A DNA stretch of 64,000 bases from Sutterella sp. (GTDB lineage Bacteria; Pseudomonadota; Gammaproteobacteria; Burkholderiales; Burkholderiaceae_F): positions 1-64,000 of the forward strand of contig JAGBFJ010000056.1 in assembly GCA_017936545.1 (NCBI GenBank), written 5' to 3'. Numbering within the stretch: position 1 is the stretch's first letter; every line of letters starts with the position of its first letter. Below the pieces are notes generated by a model, which was not told where the DNA came from, searched no databases, and was given only the letters and a program-made list of their open reading frames with translations. This document shows positions 33,869-42,704 of the stretch, piece after piece. A program made the position numbers and the translations under genes.

Positions 33869-34354
33869 ATGCTCAAACTGATTAAGCCCTTTGCAGTTGC
33901 CGTTGCTCTCGGCGTCATGCTGGCGGGCGGCGCGCACGCTGCCCGCGAAGCGACGCCGACGGCCTTCGACCCGGTGGCGCATCAGCGCGTCGTGGAAGTG
34001 TCCGAGCAGCTTCGCTGTCTCGTCTGTCAGAACCAGTCGATCGCCGACTCGAACGCGGAGCTCGCCGTCGACCTCCGCAATCAGGTGATCGAACAGGTGA
34101 AGGCCGGCAAGACGAATAAGGAAATCGTGGACTACATGGTGGAACGCTACGGCGACTTCGTTCTGTACAAGCCGCCCTTCAAGGCGTCGACCTACATCCT
34201 TTGGCTCGGCCCGATCGCACTCTTCCTGATCGGTCTCATCGCCTTCTACGTGAATCTGCGCCGCCGCAAGCAGACGGTGGCTCAGGCGGTCCGTCCGCTC
34301 ACGCCCGAAGAGAAGGCTCTCGCCGACAAGATGCTCTCCGGCGGCAAGGAGTAA
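33869..34354 (+). CDS. ccmH: cytochrome c maturation protein CcmH
   Basis: A 161-residue thiol oxidoreductase subunit of the haem lyase. A signal peptide (residues 1-25) is followed by the redox motif R-C50-L-V-C53 (EQLRCLVCQNQSIADS), a short helical domain and a membrane helix at about 112-132. It is the short form (CcmL type), so the TPR part is encoded separately by ccmI. The start at ATG 33869 is next to the ccmG stop. Confidence 0.92.
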   Translation: MLKLIKPFAVAVALGVMLAGGAHAAREATPTAFDPVAHQRVVEVSEQLRCLVCQNQSIADSNAELAVDLRNQVIEQVKAGKTNKEIVDYMVERYGDFVLYKPPFKASTYILWLGPIALFLIGLIAFYVNLRRRKQTVAQAVRPLTPEEKALADKMLSGGKE

Positions 34355-34357
34355 GCC

Positions 34358-35647
34358 ATGCAGACGACATTCATCATCATCAGCGTGGTCTTCTGCCTCA
34401 TCGCCATGGCCGCGGCGGCTCTGCCGCTCTGGTTCGGCGGCCGTACGGCGGGTGAGGACGAGGAAAAGCGCCGCGAAACCATTCTTGCCATTCTGCGCCA
34501 GCAGGCTGCGGATCTGGAAAAGGAACGCGAGGCCGGCCGCATCGACGTGGACGAGTACGAAGAGTCCCGCTCCGAACTCGAGCGCCGTGTGATCGAAGAA
34601 ACGACGCGCCATTCCGGCACGGCCGAAGCCGGTCAGAGCCGCACCGGCAAGATTCTTGCTGTGGTCTGCGCCGTGATCATTCCCTGCGTCGCCGCCTTCG
34701 GCTATCTGATGCTCGGACGCTTCGACGCCATGGATCCGGCGTTCCTGCGCATGGTCGAGCAGCAGCAGAAACTCGCCGGCGGTCACAGCCAGGCAGATAT
34801 GGCCAAGAGCATTGAAAAGCTGGTTGAACGCGTGAAGGAACACGCCGACGATCCCAACGGCTGGTACATGCTTGCGAACTCCTACGCCGCCATGGGCAAC
34901 TGGGACGACGCCTACAAGGCCTTCCAGGAAGTGAACCGTCTGGTGCCCGACAATGCCAACATCGTGGCCGACATGGCCGACATGCTGGCGGCTGCGAGCG
35001 GCAAGGTCATCACGGCTGAAGTGGTTCAGATGCTCGAACACGCGCTCGAACTCGATCCCAATCAGTGGAAGGCGCTCGCGCTTCTGGCCATCAACGCCTG
35101 GGACGGTCAGCAGTTCCTCAAGGCGGCGGACTACTGGGAACGTCTGGTTGCCGTCGTGCCGCCCGACTATCCGGATCTCGACTCCATCAAGAAGAACATC
35201 GTCGAGGCCCGCCGTCTCGCCGGTGTGGCTGATCCCAACGCCGCGCCCGGCGTGGAAGGCTTCCAGGGCGGCGAAGTGCCGACCGTGAAGGTGGCGCCTG
35301 CCGCTCACGTGTCGGGCACCGTCACGCTCGGCGATGCCGTCAAGTCGAAGGTGAAGCCCGATGATGCCGTCTTCATCTACGCCCGTCCCGTGTCGGGTTC
35401 AAAGATGCCGGTGGCCTTCATCCGCATCAAGGCGAGCGAACTGCCGTACAGCTTCAAGCTGACGTCCGACATGACGGTCGCCATGGGGAGCTCGACGCTT
35501 GCCGATGCCGAGGAAGTGATCGTCGGCGCCCGCATCTCGCGTGCCGGCAACTTCATGCCGCAGGAAGGCGATCTTGAAGGCGAAATCGCCACGCCAGTCA
35601 AGGTCGGCTCCGACGGTCTCGCGGTGACGGTGGACAGAGTCCGCTGA
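34358..35647 (+). CDS. ccmI: cytochrome c maturation protein CcmI with TPR domain
   Basis: A 429-residue membrane protein (CcmI/CycH) that holds apocytochrome c for the haem lyase. Two membrane helices lie at about 5-25 and 95-118; between them is the coiled segment with leucine heptads (LRQQAADLEKEREAGRIDVD). The periplasmic part has TPR repeats (WYMLANSYAAMGNWDDAYKA and following) and a C-terminal beta-rich domain (VFIYARPVSGSKMPVA). It is the last gene of the operon and is followed by a terminator at 35676. Confidence 0.9.
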   Translation: MQTTFIIISVVFCLIAMAAAALPLWFGGRTAGEDEEKRRETILAILRQQAADLEKEREAGRIDVDEYEESRSELERRVIEETTRHSGTAEAGQSRTGKILAVVCAVIIPCVAAFGYLMLGRFDAMDPAFLRMVEQQQKLAGGHSQADMAKSIEKLVERVKEHADDPNGWYMLANSYAAMGNWDDAYKAFQEVNRLVPDNANIVADMADMLAAASGKVITAEVVQMLEHALELDPNQWKALALLAINAWDGQQFLKAADYWERLVAVVPPDYPDLDSIKKNIVEARRLAGVADPNAAPGVEGFQGGEVPTVKVAPAAHVSGTVTLGDAVKSKVKPDDAVFIYARPVSGSKMPVAFIRIKASELPYSFKLTSDMTVAMGSSTLADAEEVIVGARISRAGNFMPQEGDLEGEIATPVKVGSDGLAVTVDRVR

Positions 35648-35675
35648 TCCCGAGACTGAAGCCTGACAAAGTGAA

Positions 35676-35706
35676 AGGGCTTCCGCATGTTGCGGAAGCC
35701 CTTTTC
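35676..35706 (+). terminator. terminator of the ccm operon
   Basis: A 12-base perfect stem (agggcttccgca/tgcggaagccct, three-base loop) followed by TTTT, 28 bases past the ccmI stop. Confidence 0.88.
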
Positions 35707-35725
35707 CATAATGCTTCGGTCAGAG

Positions 35726-35743
35726 TTGCCGACATGTCGGCAA
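35726..35743. repeat. perfect 18-base palindrome
   Basis: TTGCCGACATGTCGGCAA reads the same on both strands. It sits between two terminators in a convergent intergenic region, an odd place for an operator. Its half-site resembles that of TTGTCGACAA upstream of the ABC transporter at 25268. Confidence 0.6.
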
Positions 35744-35783
35744 ATTGCCGCTGAAGCGGAGGAAACGAACGGGATAAATAGCG

Positions 35784-35820
35784 AAAAGCCCTTTGCCGCA
35801 GGCGGCGAAGGGCTTTTTTA
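35784..35820. terminator. bidirectional terminator for the small membrane protein gene
   Basis: A 16-base stem (aaaagccctttgccgc and gcggcgaagggctttt, one G-U pair) with T or A runs at both ends, 23 bases from the stop of the minus-strand gene at 35843. Confidence 0.85.
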
Positions 35821-35842
35821 ATATGTCGGCTTCAGAACGGAC

Positions 35843-36043
35843 TCAGCCGAAGATCTTGCACCACAGCCAGGCAGGGATGCCGAAAATCACCAGATAGGTG
35901 ATGACGAGCGCGACCGACTGAACGATGTGATTCTTCGAGATGCCGAGCACGATGGGACCCAGCACGTCCCAGACCTTGAAGAGAATGAGGAACGAGGCGA
36001 CGGCCCAGATGAGGCCGAAAACGATCGAAAAGAAAATGTACAT
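35843..36043 (-). CDS. small membrane protein
   Basis: A 66-residue protein with two hydrophobic helices (about 2-24 and 43-64) joined by a short loop with a basic residue (SKNH). There are no charged residues inside the helices. It is encoded alone and ended by the terminator at 35784. The presence of a weak ribosome binding site (aggatactcggg), own terminator and membrane-like composition support a real gene. No family or function is recognised. Confidence 0.62.
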   Translation of the reverse strand: MYIFFSIVFGLIWAVASFLILFKVWDVLGPIVLGISKNHIVQSVALVITYLVIFGIPAWLWCKIFG

Positions 36044-36198
36044 CCCGAGTATCCTGTAATGCAGCGCGGCAGTCCGCGCGCCGATGGTGTACGGCGGCTG
36101 ACGCTATGATTGATCCTAGTCCGACGGACTTAATCATAACTTACTGGTGCCGGCCGTCCGGTCCGGCAGTCTTCCCGAAACTGCGGTTCTTCATCGTC

Positions 36199-36885
36199 AT
36201 GGCACGCTTTACTGTCATCCTCCCCGAAGGAAGCGTCCTTCTTAAAAATGCATCCACCGGCGAGACGCTCCGGCTGTCCGCCGAGGGCGGTCCTCTGGTT
36301 CTGGGCGAAATCGAAATGACGATGACGCTGGAGCCTGCGCCCTTCAAAAGCGCCCGGACGCCGGTTTCGCCGGCGGAGACGTCTCCGCCGGCACCCGCGA
36401 AATCCGCCGCCGAACAGAATTATCTGGAAGCCCAGCTTCACCGCGCCTTCGGAGGCGCTGACGTCGTTCGCCGGGTGAGCGCACCCGAGGGGCTGGTATT
36501 CGACCGCGCCTATGAGAAGCTCGCGGCCGCCGGACTGCCTCCCGGCTTCGGGCCGAATGAGGGCGAACCCTTCATGTCGCCGGCCGAACCGCTGAGTCCC
36601 GAGACCGATCGGCCGGAGCGTGAATTCGTCAGAGTGCTCGATGCGCCGCTCGATGCGCTGACGGCGTCCGATTTCGAAGAGACGCTCGATGCGATGGCGC
36701 TTCGCAGGAACAACATCGAGGGCGAGATCGAGTATCTCGAGGAAATCGAGGCCGACCAGACGGACATCGAGGAGCTTCAGGCGGAAATGGACGGCATTGA
36801 TGCCCGGATGGCGGAGGTGCTTCAGCGGCAGAGCGAATTCGAAGCGCTGCCGAAAAAGCTCGGACTGAGAGACGCCGACGGCTGA
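36199..36885 (+). CDS. hypothetical protein with C-terminal coiled coil
   Basis: A 228-residue protein from ATG 36199; a longer frame begins at 36106. Residues 1-40 have a strand-rich, FHA- or barrel-like look (FTVILPEGSVLL, LVLGEIEMTMTLE), followed by a proline/alanine-rich linker, then a helical region with acidic clusters and a probable coiled coil at about 160-215 (NIEGEIEYLEEIEADQTDIE). No signal or membrane segment is seen. The family is not recognised. It lies alone, convergent with the AEC transporter gene at 36934. Confidence 0.65.
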   Translation: MARFTVILPEGSVLLKNASTGETLRLSAEGGPLVLGEIEMTMTLEPAPFKSARTPVSPAETSPPAPAKSAAEQNYLEAQLHRAFGGADVVRRVSAPEGLVFDRAYEKLAAAGLPPGFGPNEGEPFMSPAEPLSPETDRPEREFVRVLDAPLDALTASDFEETLDAMALRRNNIEGEIEYLEEIEADQTDIEELQAEMDGIDARMAEVLQRQSEFEALPKKLGLRDADG

Positions 36886-36933
36886 TGCCTCGGACTGTCC
36901 TCATTGCCCGAACAATCGGCGTGTCTGAGGTTC

Positions 36934-37905
36934 CTACGGAATAAGCGCTGTCAGGACGATCATCCAGACGGGGAGCGTCGCGAGAGACAGCAGCGTCGTG
37001 GAGGCGACCGCGGTGGTGGCGAATTCCACGTCGGCGCGATGGAACTGCGCAAGGACGGCGATCTGCGTAATGCAGGGCAGGCCTGCCTGAATGACGTATA
37101 CCTTCATGAAGAGCGGCGGGATCGGAAGGACGCAGACGAGCGCCAGACAGATCAGCGGGCTGATTACGAAGCGTCCGGCATAGACGAGCAGCATGTCCTT
37201 GGAGAGCCGGATGTTCCGGATGCCGACGCGCCAGAGCATGCTGCCGACGAAGACTAGGGCCAGCGGCGTCGTGATCCCGCCCATGTACCTGGCCGCATCC
37301 ATGATCGGGGAGGGCGGCGTCCAGTCGGCGAGCGTCAGGACGAAGGCGGTGAGAAAACCGCAGAGCGGCGGCGTGAAGACTCTTTTGAGCGTGGTGACGG
37401 ACAGGATCTTCGGCGGCTGGCGCTTCATGAGGTGCATGCCGTCGACGGCTTCGAGATAGTTGCCGACGGTCCAGAAGAAGGTCGTGTTCGCGAAGAAGTA
37501 GAGGAGCGTCGGGATCATGGCTTCTTCGCCGAAGAGCGCGAGAGAAACCGGCACGCCGATGAACATGTTGTTGCTCGCCACGAATGCGCCCGAAAAGACG
37601 CCGGCATGAACCGTATCCACCCGAAACAGCTTCACGAAGATGCGGCTGACGAAAAAACAGGTCCAAATGGAAAGAAAGGGGGTCGCCATCGCGCCGAGCA
37701 GCATCAGGAGCTGATCGTGCGTGAGCGTCTGCATCACGACGGAAAATAGATAGGCGGGCAGCGACAGAAAGGTGACGAGCTTGGCCATCAGCGCGGACGA
37801 ATTCTGGTCGTACCAGCCTCTGGCGGCCGTCACGTACCCCGTGCCGCCGAGAATGAGCAGAATGATCACGCAGTTTAGAGAATGAAGAAAGGCGTCCCAG
37901 ATCAT
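36934..37905 (-). CDS. second AEC-family transporter
   Basis: A 323-residue AEC-family membrane transporter with about ten helices in two halves. The conserved segment with the asparagine pair (FVASNNMFIGVPVSLALFG) lies at about residues 107-125, and the second half has the TPLALVFVGSMLWR motif. It is a distant paralogue of the protein encoded at 15971-16918. It is divergent from the damaged sensor kinase gene, so the substrate might be linked to that system, but this is only suggested by position. Confidence 0.83.
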   Translation of the reverse strand: MIWDAFLHSLNCVIILLILGGTGYVTAARGWYDQNSSALMAKLVTFLSLPAYLFSVVMQTLTHDQLLMLLGAMATPFLSIWTCFFVSRIFVKLFRVDTVHAGVFSGAFVASNNMFIGVPVSLALFGEEAMIPTLLYFFANTTFFWTVGNYLEAVDGMHLMKRQPPKILSVTTLKRVFTPPLCGFLTAFVLTLADWTPPSPIMDAARYMGGITTPLALVFVGSMLWRVGIRNIRLSKDMLLVYAGRFVISPLICLALVCVLPIPPLFMKVYVIQAGLPCITQIAVLAQFHRADVEFATTAVASTTLLSLATLPVWMIVLTALIP

Positions 37906-38091
37906 GATGGCCCGGATGCTCAGAACGGCATCTCAGAAAAAAGAGACCGGACAGTGCCGGCAGATCAGGGATTATACGGTCCCTTCTGCGAAAGGCTGTC
38001 GCTCAGGGCGAATGAAATCGGTAATCCTTTGGTTCATTGTTTTTCGGACGCCGATGTGCGTCTTTTTCGTTCTGTTGGCTTCGTGCATCAC

Positions 38092-40005
38092 ATGCCCGTT
38101 CGTGCAGGCGCTTTTCTGGCGCTTTTTCTCATCACTGCCGCCTGTTCGGCCGCGCTCCCGACGGCACCTGTCCGGGCCGATCACGGCGCGCTCGACTGGC
38201 CCGTTCAGGCCGTCTCGTCCGCGACGTGGACGGGATACGGCTCCGGTCACGTGACGATCGGCATTATGGACACGGTCAGCATGTCGGTGGATGCCGTCGG
38301 ACTTCGGGAAGGTTTTGAGCTTTTGTCCCGGCCGCTGGAGCAGGCATTCCGCATTACCTGGCAGGATGTCGTCACGGCGGATGCTGCGGGTTCGCTCCTG
38401 AAAAACAAGCCGGATTTTCTGGCGTTCCCGACCGGGCAGATCGAGTTTCTGACGACGTCCGGTCTCGGCGTCTGCCGCATTGCTACCCGCAAGCCGCGGG
38501 TAGCCGTCAATGCCGCGGAAGCTGTCGGGTCGCTCTTTGTTACCCGCGCCGACTGCGATGACATTTGAAGCATCGAAGACCTCAGAGGACGGCATATCGC
38601 CGCCGATCTCGAAACCAGTCTTCCCGGCTACCTCGCCGCACTCGGAGAAGTGTCCGCCAGAGGTCACGATCCAGACCGGTTTTTCGGGAAGGTGTCTTTT
38701 CTCAATACGGGCTACCCGAATGTCGTGGCCAGTCTGGTTTCGGGAAAGGCCGATGCCGCCGTGCTGCCCACATGCCTTCTGGAAGTGCTGGAAAACAGTG
38801 GCCTCATCGCTCCCTGGCTCCTCAAGCCTCTTGACGTCCGGGATGACGGAAGGCTGGCGTGCCGGCACTCGACGGCGCTCTATCCCGACATCAGCGTCGT
38901 GGCTTTCGAATGGACGCCGGAAAACGTGATCCGCCGCATGACGGTCTCATTGCTTTCAAGTCCCTCGGGCGACGGCTATGAATGGTTTACGACAGTCAGA
39001 ACGTCGCATCTGCAGGAACTTTTCCGCACGCTCGGCGTCGGACCCTACCGTCATCTGAAGGACATGACGCCCGCTGCGCTCTACGCGCGCTGGAAAACTC
39101 AGATCCACGGCGCACTGCTGATCTTCCTTTTTCTCATTCTGAACGAAGTGCGGCTTCGCCGGCTGGTGAAGCGCCGGACGGCGGAACTCTCCCGAGCGCT
39201 TGCCGATCTGAGGACGGCGGAACGGGAGGCACGCACGGTGCGGGAGCGCCTCGGTTCGCTGGAACGCAAAAACATCGTTGCTCAGATGTCGGGCATGATT
39301 GCGCATGAAATACGCTCGCCCGTTGGGGCGATCCGCAATTTCGCCGCTGTTGTCAGAATTCTGCTCAAGGGACCGCTCTCTGAGAATGAAAATGCAAGAA
39401 CGGCGCTCGAAGGCATCGACAGCGAAGCTCTCCGTATTTCCGGCATCGTGGACCGGGTGAGGGGATATGTCAAAAACCGCGCCGTCCGGCACGTTCCTCT
39501 CAATCTGGCCGATGCCGTCCGAAGCGGCATCCGGGCCTTCAGACTGAGCAGTGCGGGAAGCATTCCTCTCAAGGCGGACATCGACGCCGATCCGGCGCCC
39601 GTGTCGGGCGATGTGCTTGAGCTGGAACTGCTGGTACTCAACCTCATCAAAAACGCAGCGGAAGCGGTGTCGGGCATGAAGGATCGGCAGGGCAGGGCGA
39701 TCGGCAGGGTCATCGTTAGGCTTAGTGCAGAAAATGAAGGAAATATACGAAAGTATGTGCTCACTGTTTCGGACAACGGACCGGCGCTTTCTCCCGAGGA
39801 GGCGAAGCGTCTGACCGAGAGCATGGAGAGCGTGAAGCCCGAAGGACTCGGGCTCGGTCTCTCGATCGTGCGCGGCATCGCCGACAGTCACGGCGCATCA
39901 GTGGCTTTTACCGCCGACAGTGCGGGCGGCGTGACGGTGCGCGCCGTATTCGAGCATTGGGATGAAGAACATATCGGGCCCGACGCGGCCGAGGAGACGA
40001 CGTAA
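38092..40005 (+). pseudogene. TtrS-like sensor histidine kinase interrupted by in-frame TGA
   Basis: A sensor kinase of the TtrS type, with a periplasmic phosphonate-binding-like sensor domain fused to a histidine kinase. Read from ATG 38092 the product has a signal peptide, then the sensor domain up to codon 158, where a TGA (38566-38568) interrupts the frame inside the sequence TRADCDDI-stop-SIEDLRGRHI. Translation continues in the same frame through the rest of the sensor domain, a membrane helix (about 39113-39145), and the HisKA/HATPase domains (MIAHEIRSPVGAIRNFA; ENGLGLS-type GLGLGLSIV). An Arg codon CGA changed to TGA would explain the stop. Everything else is intact, so the lesion may be recent. 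Confidence 0.85.
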
Positions 40006-40667
40006 TGGCAAAAGTACTGCCGATCGTGAGAATCGTGGACGACGACGTGAGCTTTGCTATGTCGCAGAAGCTGTTCCTGCAGGCCATGGGATGGTTCGTT
40101 CAGACCTATCCTTCCGCCGCGTCTTTTCTTGAGGATGACGATACCTCGAGACCGGGCTGTCTGATTCTGGACGTGCGCATGCCGGAGATGACGGGGCTGG
40201 AGCTGCAGGAAGCGCTCACTTCCAGAGAGATCCCTCTGCCAGTTCCGGACACGGCGACGTGAACATGGCGGTTCACATGCTCAAGCACGGGGCGTTCGAT
40301 TTCCTGCAGAAGCCCGTGGATCCGGAGAAGCTGCACGAGGTGGCCGGCCGAGCGGTCGAGCACTCTCTGGCGCTTTACGAGAAGACGAGAAGACGAGAAG
40401 ACGAGAAGCGAGGACGAAATTCGCCGTCTGTATGCGGAGCTCACGCCCCGCGAGCAGGCGGTCGTGAAGCTCGCAGCCATGGACATGAGCAACAAGGAAA
40501 TCGGAGAGACGCTGTTTATCTCGCTTCCGACAGTCAAAATGCACCGCGGCAATGCCTTCATGAAGCTCGGCGTCAAGGGCGCGCTGGAGGCCTACTGGCT
40601 CCTTGAAACCATCGGCATCGTGGAAAAAGGCCGGCGTCCTGCATTCCGAAACGGAGGCGGAGAATGA
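40005..40667 (+). pseudogene. TtrR-like LuxR-type response regulator with two frameshifts
   Basis: The partner of the sensor kinase, overlapping its stop (TAATG). The first frame encodes the receiver domain start (VRIVDDDVSF) and the phosphorylation site region (GCLILDVRMPEMTG). At about 40243 the frame is lost by a small deletion: IPLPV should continue to SGHGDVNMAVHML, which lies in another frame. A second shift follows at the octamer tandem repeat (40379-40409), after which a third frame encodes LYAELTPREQAVVKLAAMDM and the DNA-binding helix-turn-helix to the stop at 40667. Joined, it would be about 220 residues, the usual size. The stop overlaps the ATG of the next gene. Confidence 0.85.
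40379..40409 (+). repeat. octamer tandem repeat inside the response regulator gene
   Basis: The unit GAGAAGAC occurs three times in a row followed by a partial copy (GAGAAGC). The unit length is not a multiple of three, so a change in copy number shifts the reading frame. Adding one unit or removing two would join the upstream and downstream frames. Confidence 0.9.
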
Positions 40668-42136
40668 CGGCCGGTTTCACCCGGCGCCGTCTGCTCGGCC
40701 TGGCGGCAATGGCGCCCGTCTGTGCAAAGGCGGCCCGAACCCCGGCCGAAACAGTCCTGACGGCCCTCGCCGCGGACTGGGACGTCATCATGATCGGTTC
40801 GGGACTGGCCGGGCTCACCGCCGCCGTCACGGCATGCGAATCCGGTGCAGAACGGGTGCTGGTTCTCGAAAAAGGACCGATAGCGGGCGGTCACACGCTG
40901 TATTCCGCAGGCTCGATCGCCGTGATGAGTCCGAAGCGTCAGAAGCCGCTCGGCATCGAGGATTCGGCGGAACTTTGGGTGGAGGACGCCCGCAAGGCTG
41001 GTCAGACGGTGTCGGCGGAGCATATCCGGCGTCTCGCCGAAGGAAGCGAAGAGGCGGTCGACTGGTTGCAGCGTCACGGCATCGTGTTTGCCGAAACGGT
41101 TTATCAGGCCGTCGGCGATCTGCATCCGAGAAGCGTGACGGCGCTCGGCATTTCCGCCGGAAGACGCTACATCATCACGCTGCATGCGGCGGCGAGGCGT
41201 CTCGGGGCACGGGTACTGCTCGGCGTCCGGGCCGTTGCGCTCGGCCGTGAGGACAGTACCGGCAGGGTCAGCGTCACCGTGGGGCTTCCCGACGGGCGCG
41301 GATCCAAAAAGCATCTGCGTGCGGGCGGCGTGGTGATCGCGACCGGCGGCTTTACGGCCAACACCGCCATGCGTCTTCTATACGACAGCAGGCTCACCGC
41401 AGACATCCCCACTACGGCCAATCCCTCGGGGCTCTACTGGGACGGCGCTTCGGGCGACGGCATCCGCATGGGCCGTGCGCTTGGCGCAGCTGTTGCGGGC
41501 ATGGAGAACATCATTCTTCTGCCTTATGCCGGCGGACGTCTTCTTGATTATGTGGGAGGGGACATCTACGTCAATCAGGAGGGTCAGCGCTTCGTCGATG
41601 AGTCCGCCCCCGTTTATGACATTGCCGAAGCCATGCTCCGGCAGCCGGGCCCTTCGGTCTGGGTGATTACCGACAGTGCGTCCCGAAAAGGTGCGAGTCT
41701 GGGCCTCAAGCTCACCAATGGGACGGTGAAGCGGTCCGACACGCTTCGGGAGGCCGCTCAGAGCATGGGCGTTCCGCCTGCAGTGCTGGAAAGAACGCTG
41801 CGGGAATACAACGAAGATGCCGTCCGGGGACTCGACCGGCATTTCGGAAAAACGGTCTTCACGCAGACGATCGAAGTGCCGCCTTTTTACTGGGGCCGGG
41901 AATCGGTGTTCGTGCACATGACGCTCGGGGGGCTCTCCGTAACGCCCGATGCCGCGCTGCTGGATCCGTCCAGACGGCGGATCAAAGGGTTCTGGGCGGC
42001 CGGAGAAACGACGGAAGGCATCTTCGGCCGGGGACGTCCGGGCGGCATGTCTCTGGCCGGCTGTCTCGTCTTCGGACGCAAAGCCGGCAGGAGCGCCGCT
42101 GAACGAGCTGCAGCGCTGAGAAGTCAGCAGCAGTGA
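40664..42136 (+). CDS. Tat-exported FAD-dependent reductase (fumarate reductase/urocanate reductase-like)
   Basis: A 490-residue periplasmic flavoprotein of the fumarate-reductase-like FAD family. The N-terminus is a twin-arginine signal (TRRRLLGLAAMAP). The FAD-binding motif is MIGSGLAGLTAAVTACESGA (about residues 44-63), and the FAD/substrate-domain motifs YVNQEGQRFVDE, VHMTLGGLSV and GRPGGMSLAGCLVFG are present, with the arginine expected as proton donor. It lacks its own haem domain, so electrons must come from a separate cytochrome. Such enzymes are terminal reductases for fumarate, urocanate, methacrylate or related acids. It is coupled to the damaged ttrS/ttrR-like genes by overlap. 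The substrate cannot be read from sequence. Confidence 0.85.
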   Translation: MTAGFTRRRLLGLAAMAPVCAKAARTPAETVLTALAADWDVIMIGSGLAGLTAAVTACESGAERVLVLEKGPIAGGHTLYSAGSIAVMSPKRQKPLGIEDSAELWVEDARKAGQTVSAEHIRRLAEGSEEAVDWLQRHGIVFAETVYQAVGDLHPRSVTALGISAGRRYIITLHAAARRLGARVLLGVRAVALGREDSTGRVSVTVGLPDGRGSKKHLRAGGVVIATGGFTANTAMRLLYDSRLTADIPTTANPSGLYWDGASGDGIRMGRALGAAVAGMENIILLPYAGGRLLDYVGGDIYVNQEGQRFVDESAPVYDIAEAMLRQPGPSVWVITDSASRKGASLGLKLTNGTVKRSDTLREAAQSMGVPPAVLERTLREYNEDAVRGLDRHFGKTVFTQTIEVPPFYWGRESVFVHMTLGGLSVTPDAALLDPSRRRIKGFWAAGETTEGIFGRGRPGGMSLAGCLVFGRKAGRSAAERAAALRSQQQ

Positions 42137-42606
42137 TGCTCGGGGGCCGTCTCGGCGTCGGGAAGGATGCCGAGCGGGGGCTCCACATCGGCGAGCTGAG
42201 TGACCTTGATGCCGGCCTTTTTCAGAAATTCAAGGCCTTCGCTGCTTCTGTAGAGCGTGTGGTAGTACACCTCGGTGATGCCGCACTTCTGAATGAGAAG
42301 CGCGCAGTGAATGCAGGGGCTGTGCGTGATGAAGATGGCCGCGCCCTTGCTGGAATACCCGTTTTCCGCCAGTTTGGCGATGGCGTTCAGTTCGGCGTGC
42401 TGCACTTCGGGGCGGGTGACGAGCTTGCCGTCCACTTCCATTTCGCAGCAGTTGTCGTAGCCCGTGGGCATGCCGTTCCAGCCGAACGAAATGATCGAGT
42501 GATTTTTGACGATGACGCAGCCCACCTTCAGACGGCGGGCATAGCTGCGCTGCGACGTCAGAAGTGCGATCTGCATGTACATGTTGTTGTCTTTGCGGAT
42601 GTCCAT
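42124..42606 (-). CDS. dCMP/deoxycytidylate deaminase family protein
   Basis: A 160-residue zinc deaminase related to deoxycytidylate deaminase (ComEB type). The catalytic zinc motif is complete: H70-A-E72 (QHAELNAIAKLA) and P-C98-x-x-C101 (HSPCIHCALL). The N-terminal region SYARRLKVGCVIVKN is typical. It would convert dCMP to dUMP or act on a related cytosine compound. The C-terminus ends in HHCC, an extra possible metal site. Its 3' end overlaps the flavoprotein gene by 13 bases. It lies in the minus-strand direction below efp but is separated from it by a terminator. Confidence 0.87.
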   Translation of the reverse strand: MDIRKDNNMYMQIALLTSQRSYARRLKVGCVIVKNHSIISFGWNGMPTGYDNCCEMEVDGKLVTRPEVQHAELNAIAKLAENGYSSKGAAIFITHSPCIHCALLIQKCGITEVYYHTLYRSSEGLEFLKKAGIKVTQLADVEPPLGILPDAETAPEHHCC

Positions 42607-42647
42607 GATGAAGCCGTCCGAGGAAAAATCACGGAAACAATAACAAG

Positions 42648-42682
42648 AAAACCCGATGCACTGTGCGGTGTCATCGGGTTTT
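42648..42682 (-). terminator. terminator downstream of efp
   Basis: An 11-base stem (aaaacccgatg/catcgggtttt) with a T-rich end on both strands, 23 bases past the efp stop. It separates efp from the deaminase gene. Confidence 0.85.
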
Positions 42683-42704
42683 CTGAATCGACATCGGCGG
42701 TGAA

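Noticed and set aside
38566..38568. Selenocysteine codon in the sensor kinase
   Set aside because: No SECIS-like hairpin is seen just downstream, and sensor domains of this type do not use selenocysteine; a nonsense mutation is simpler.
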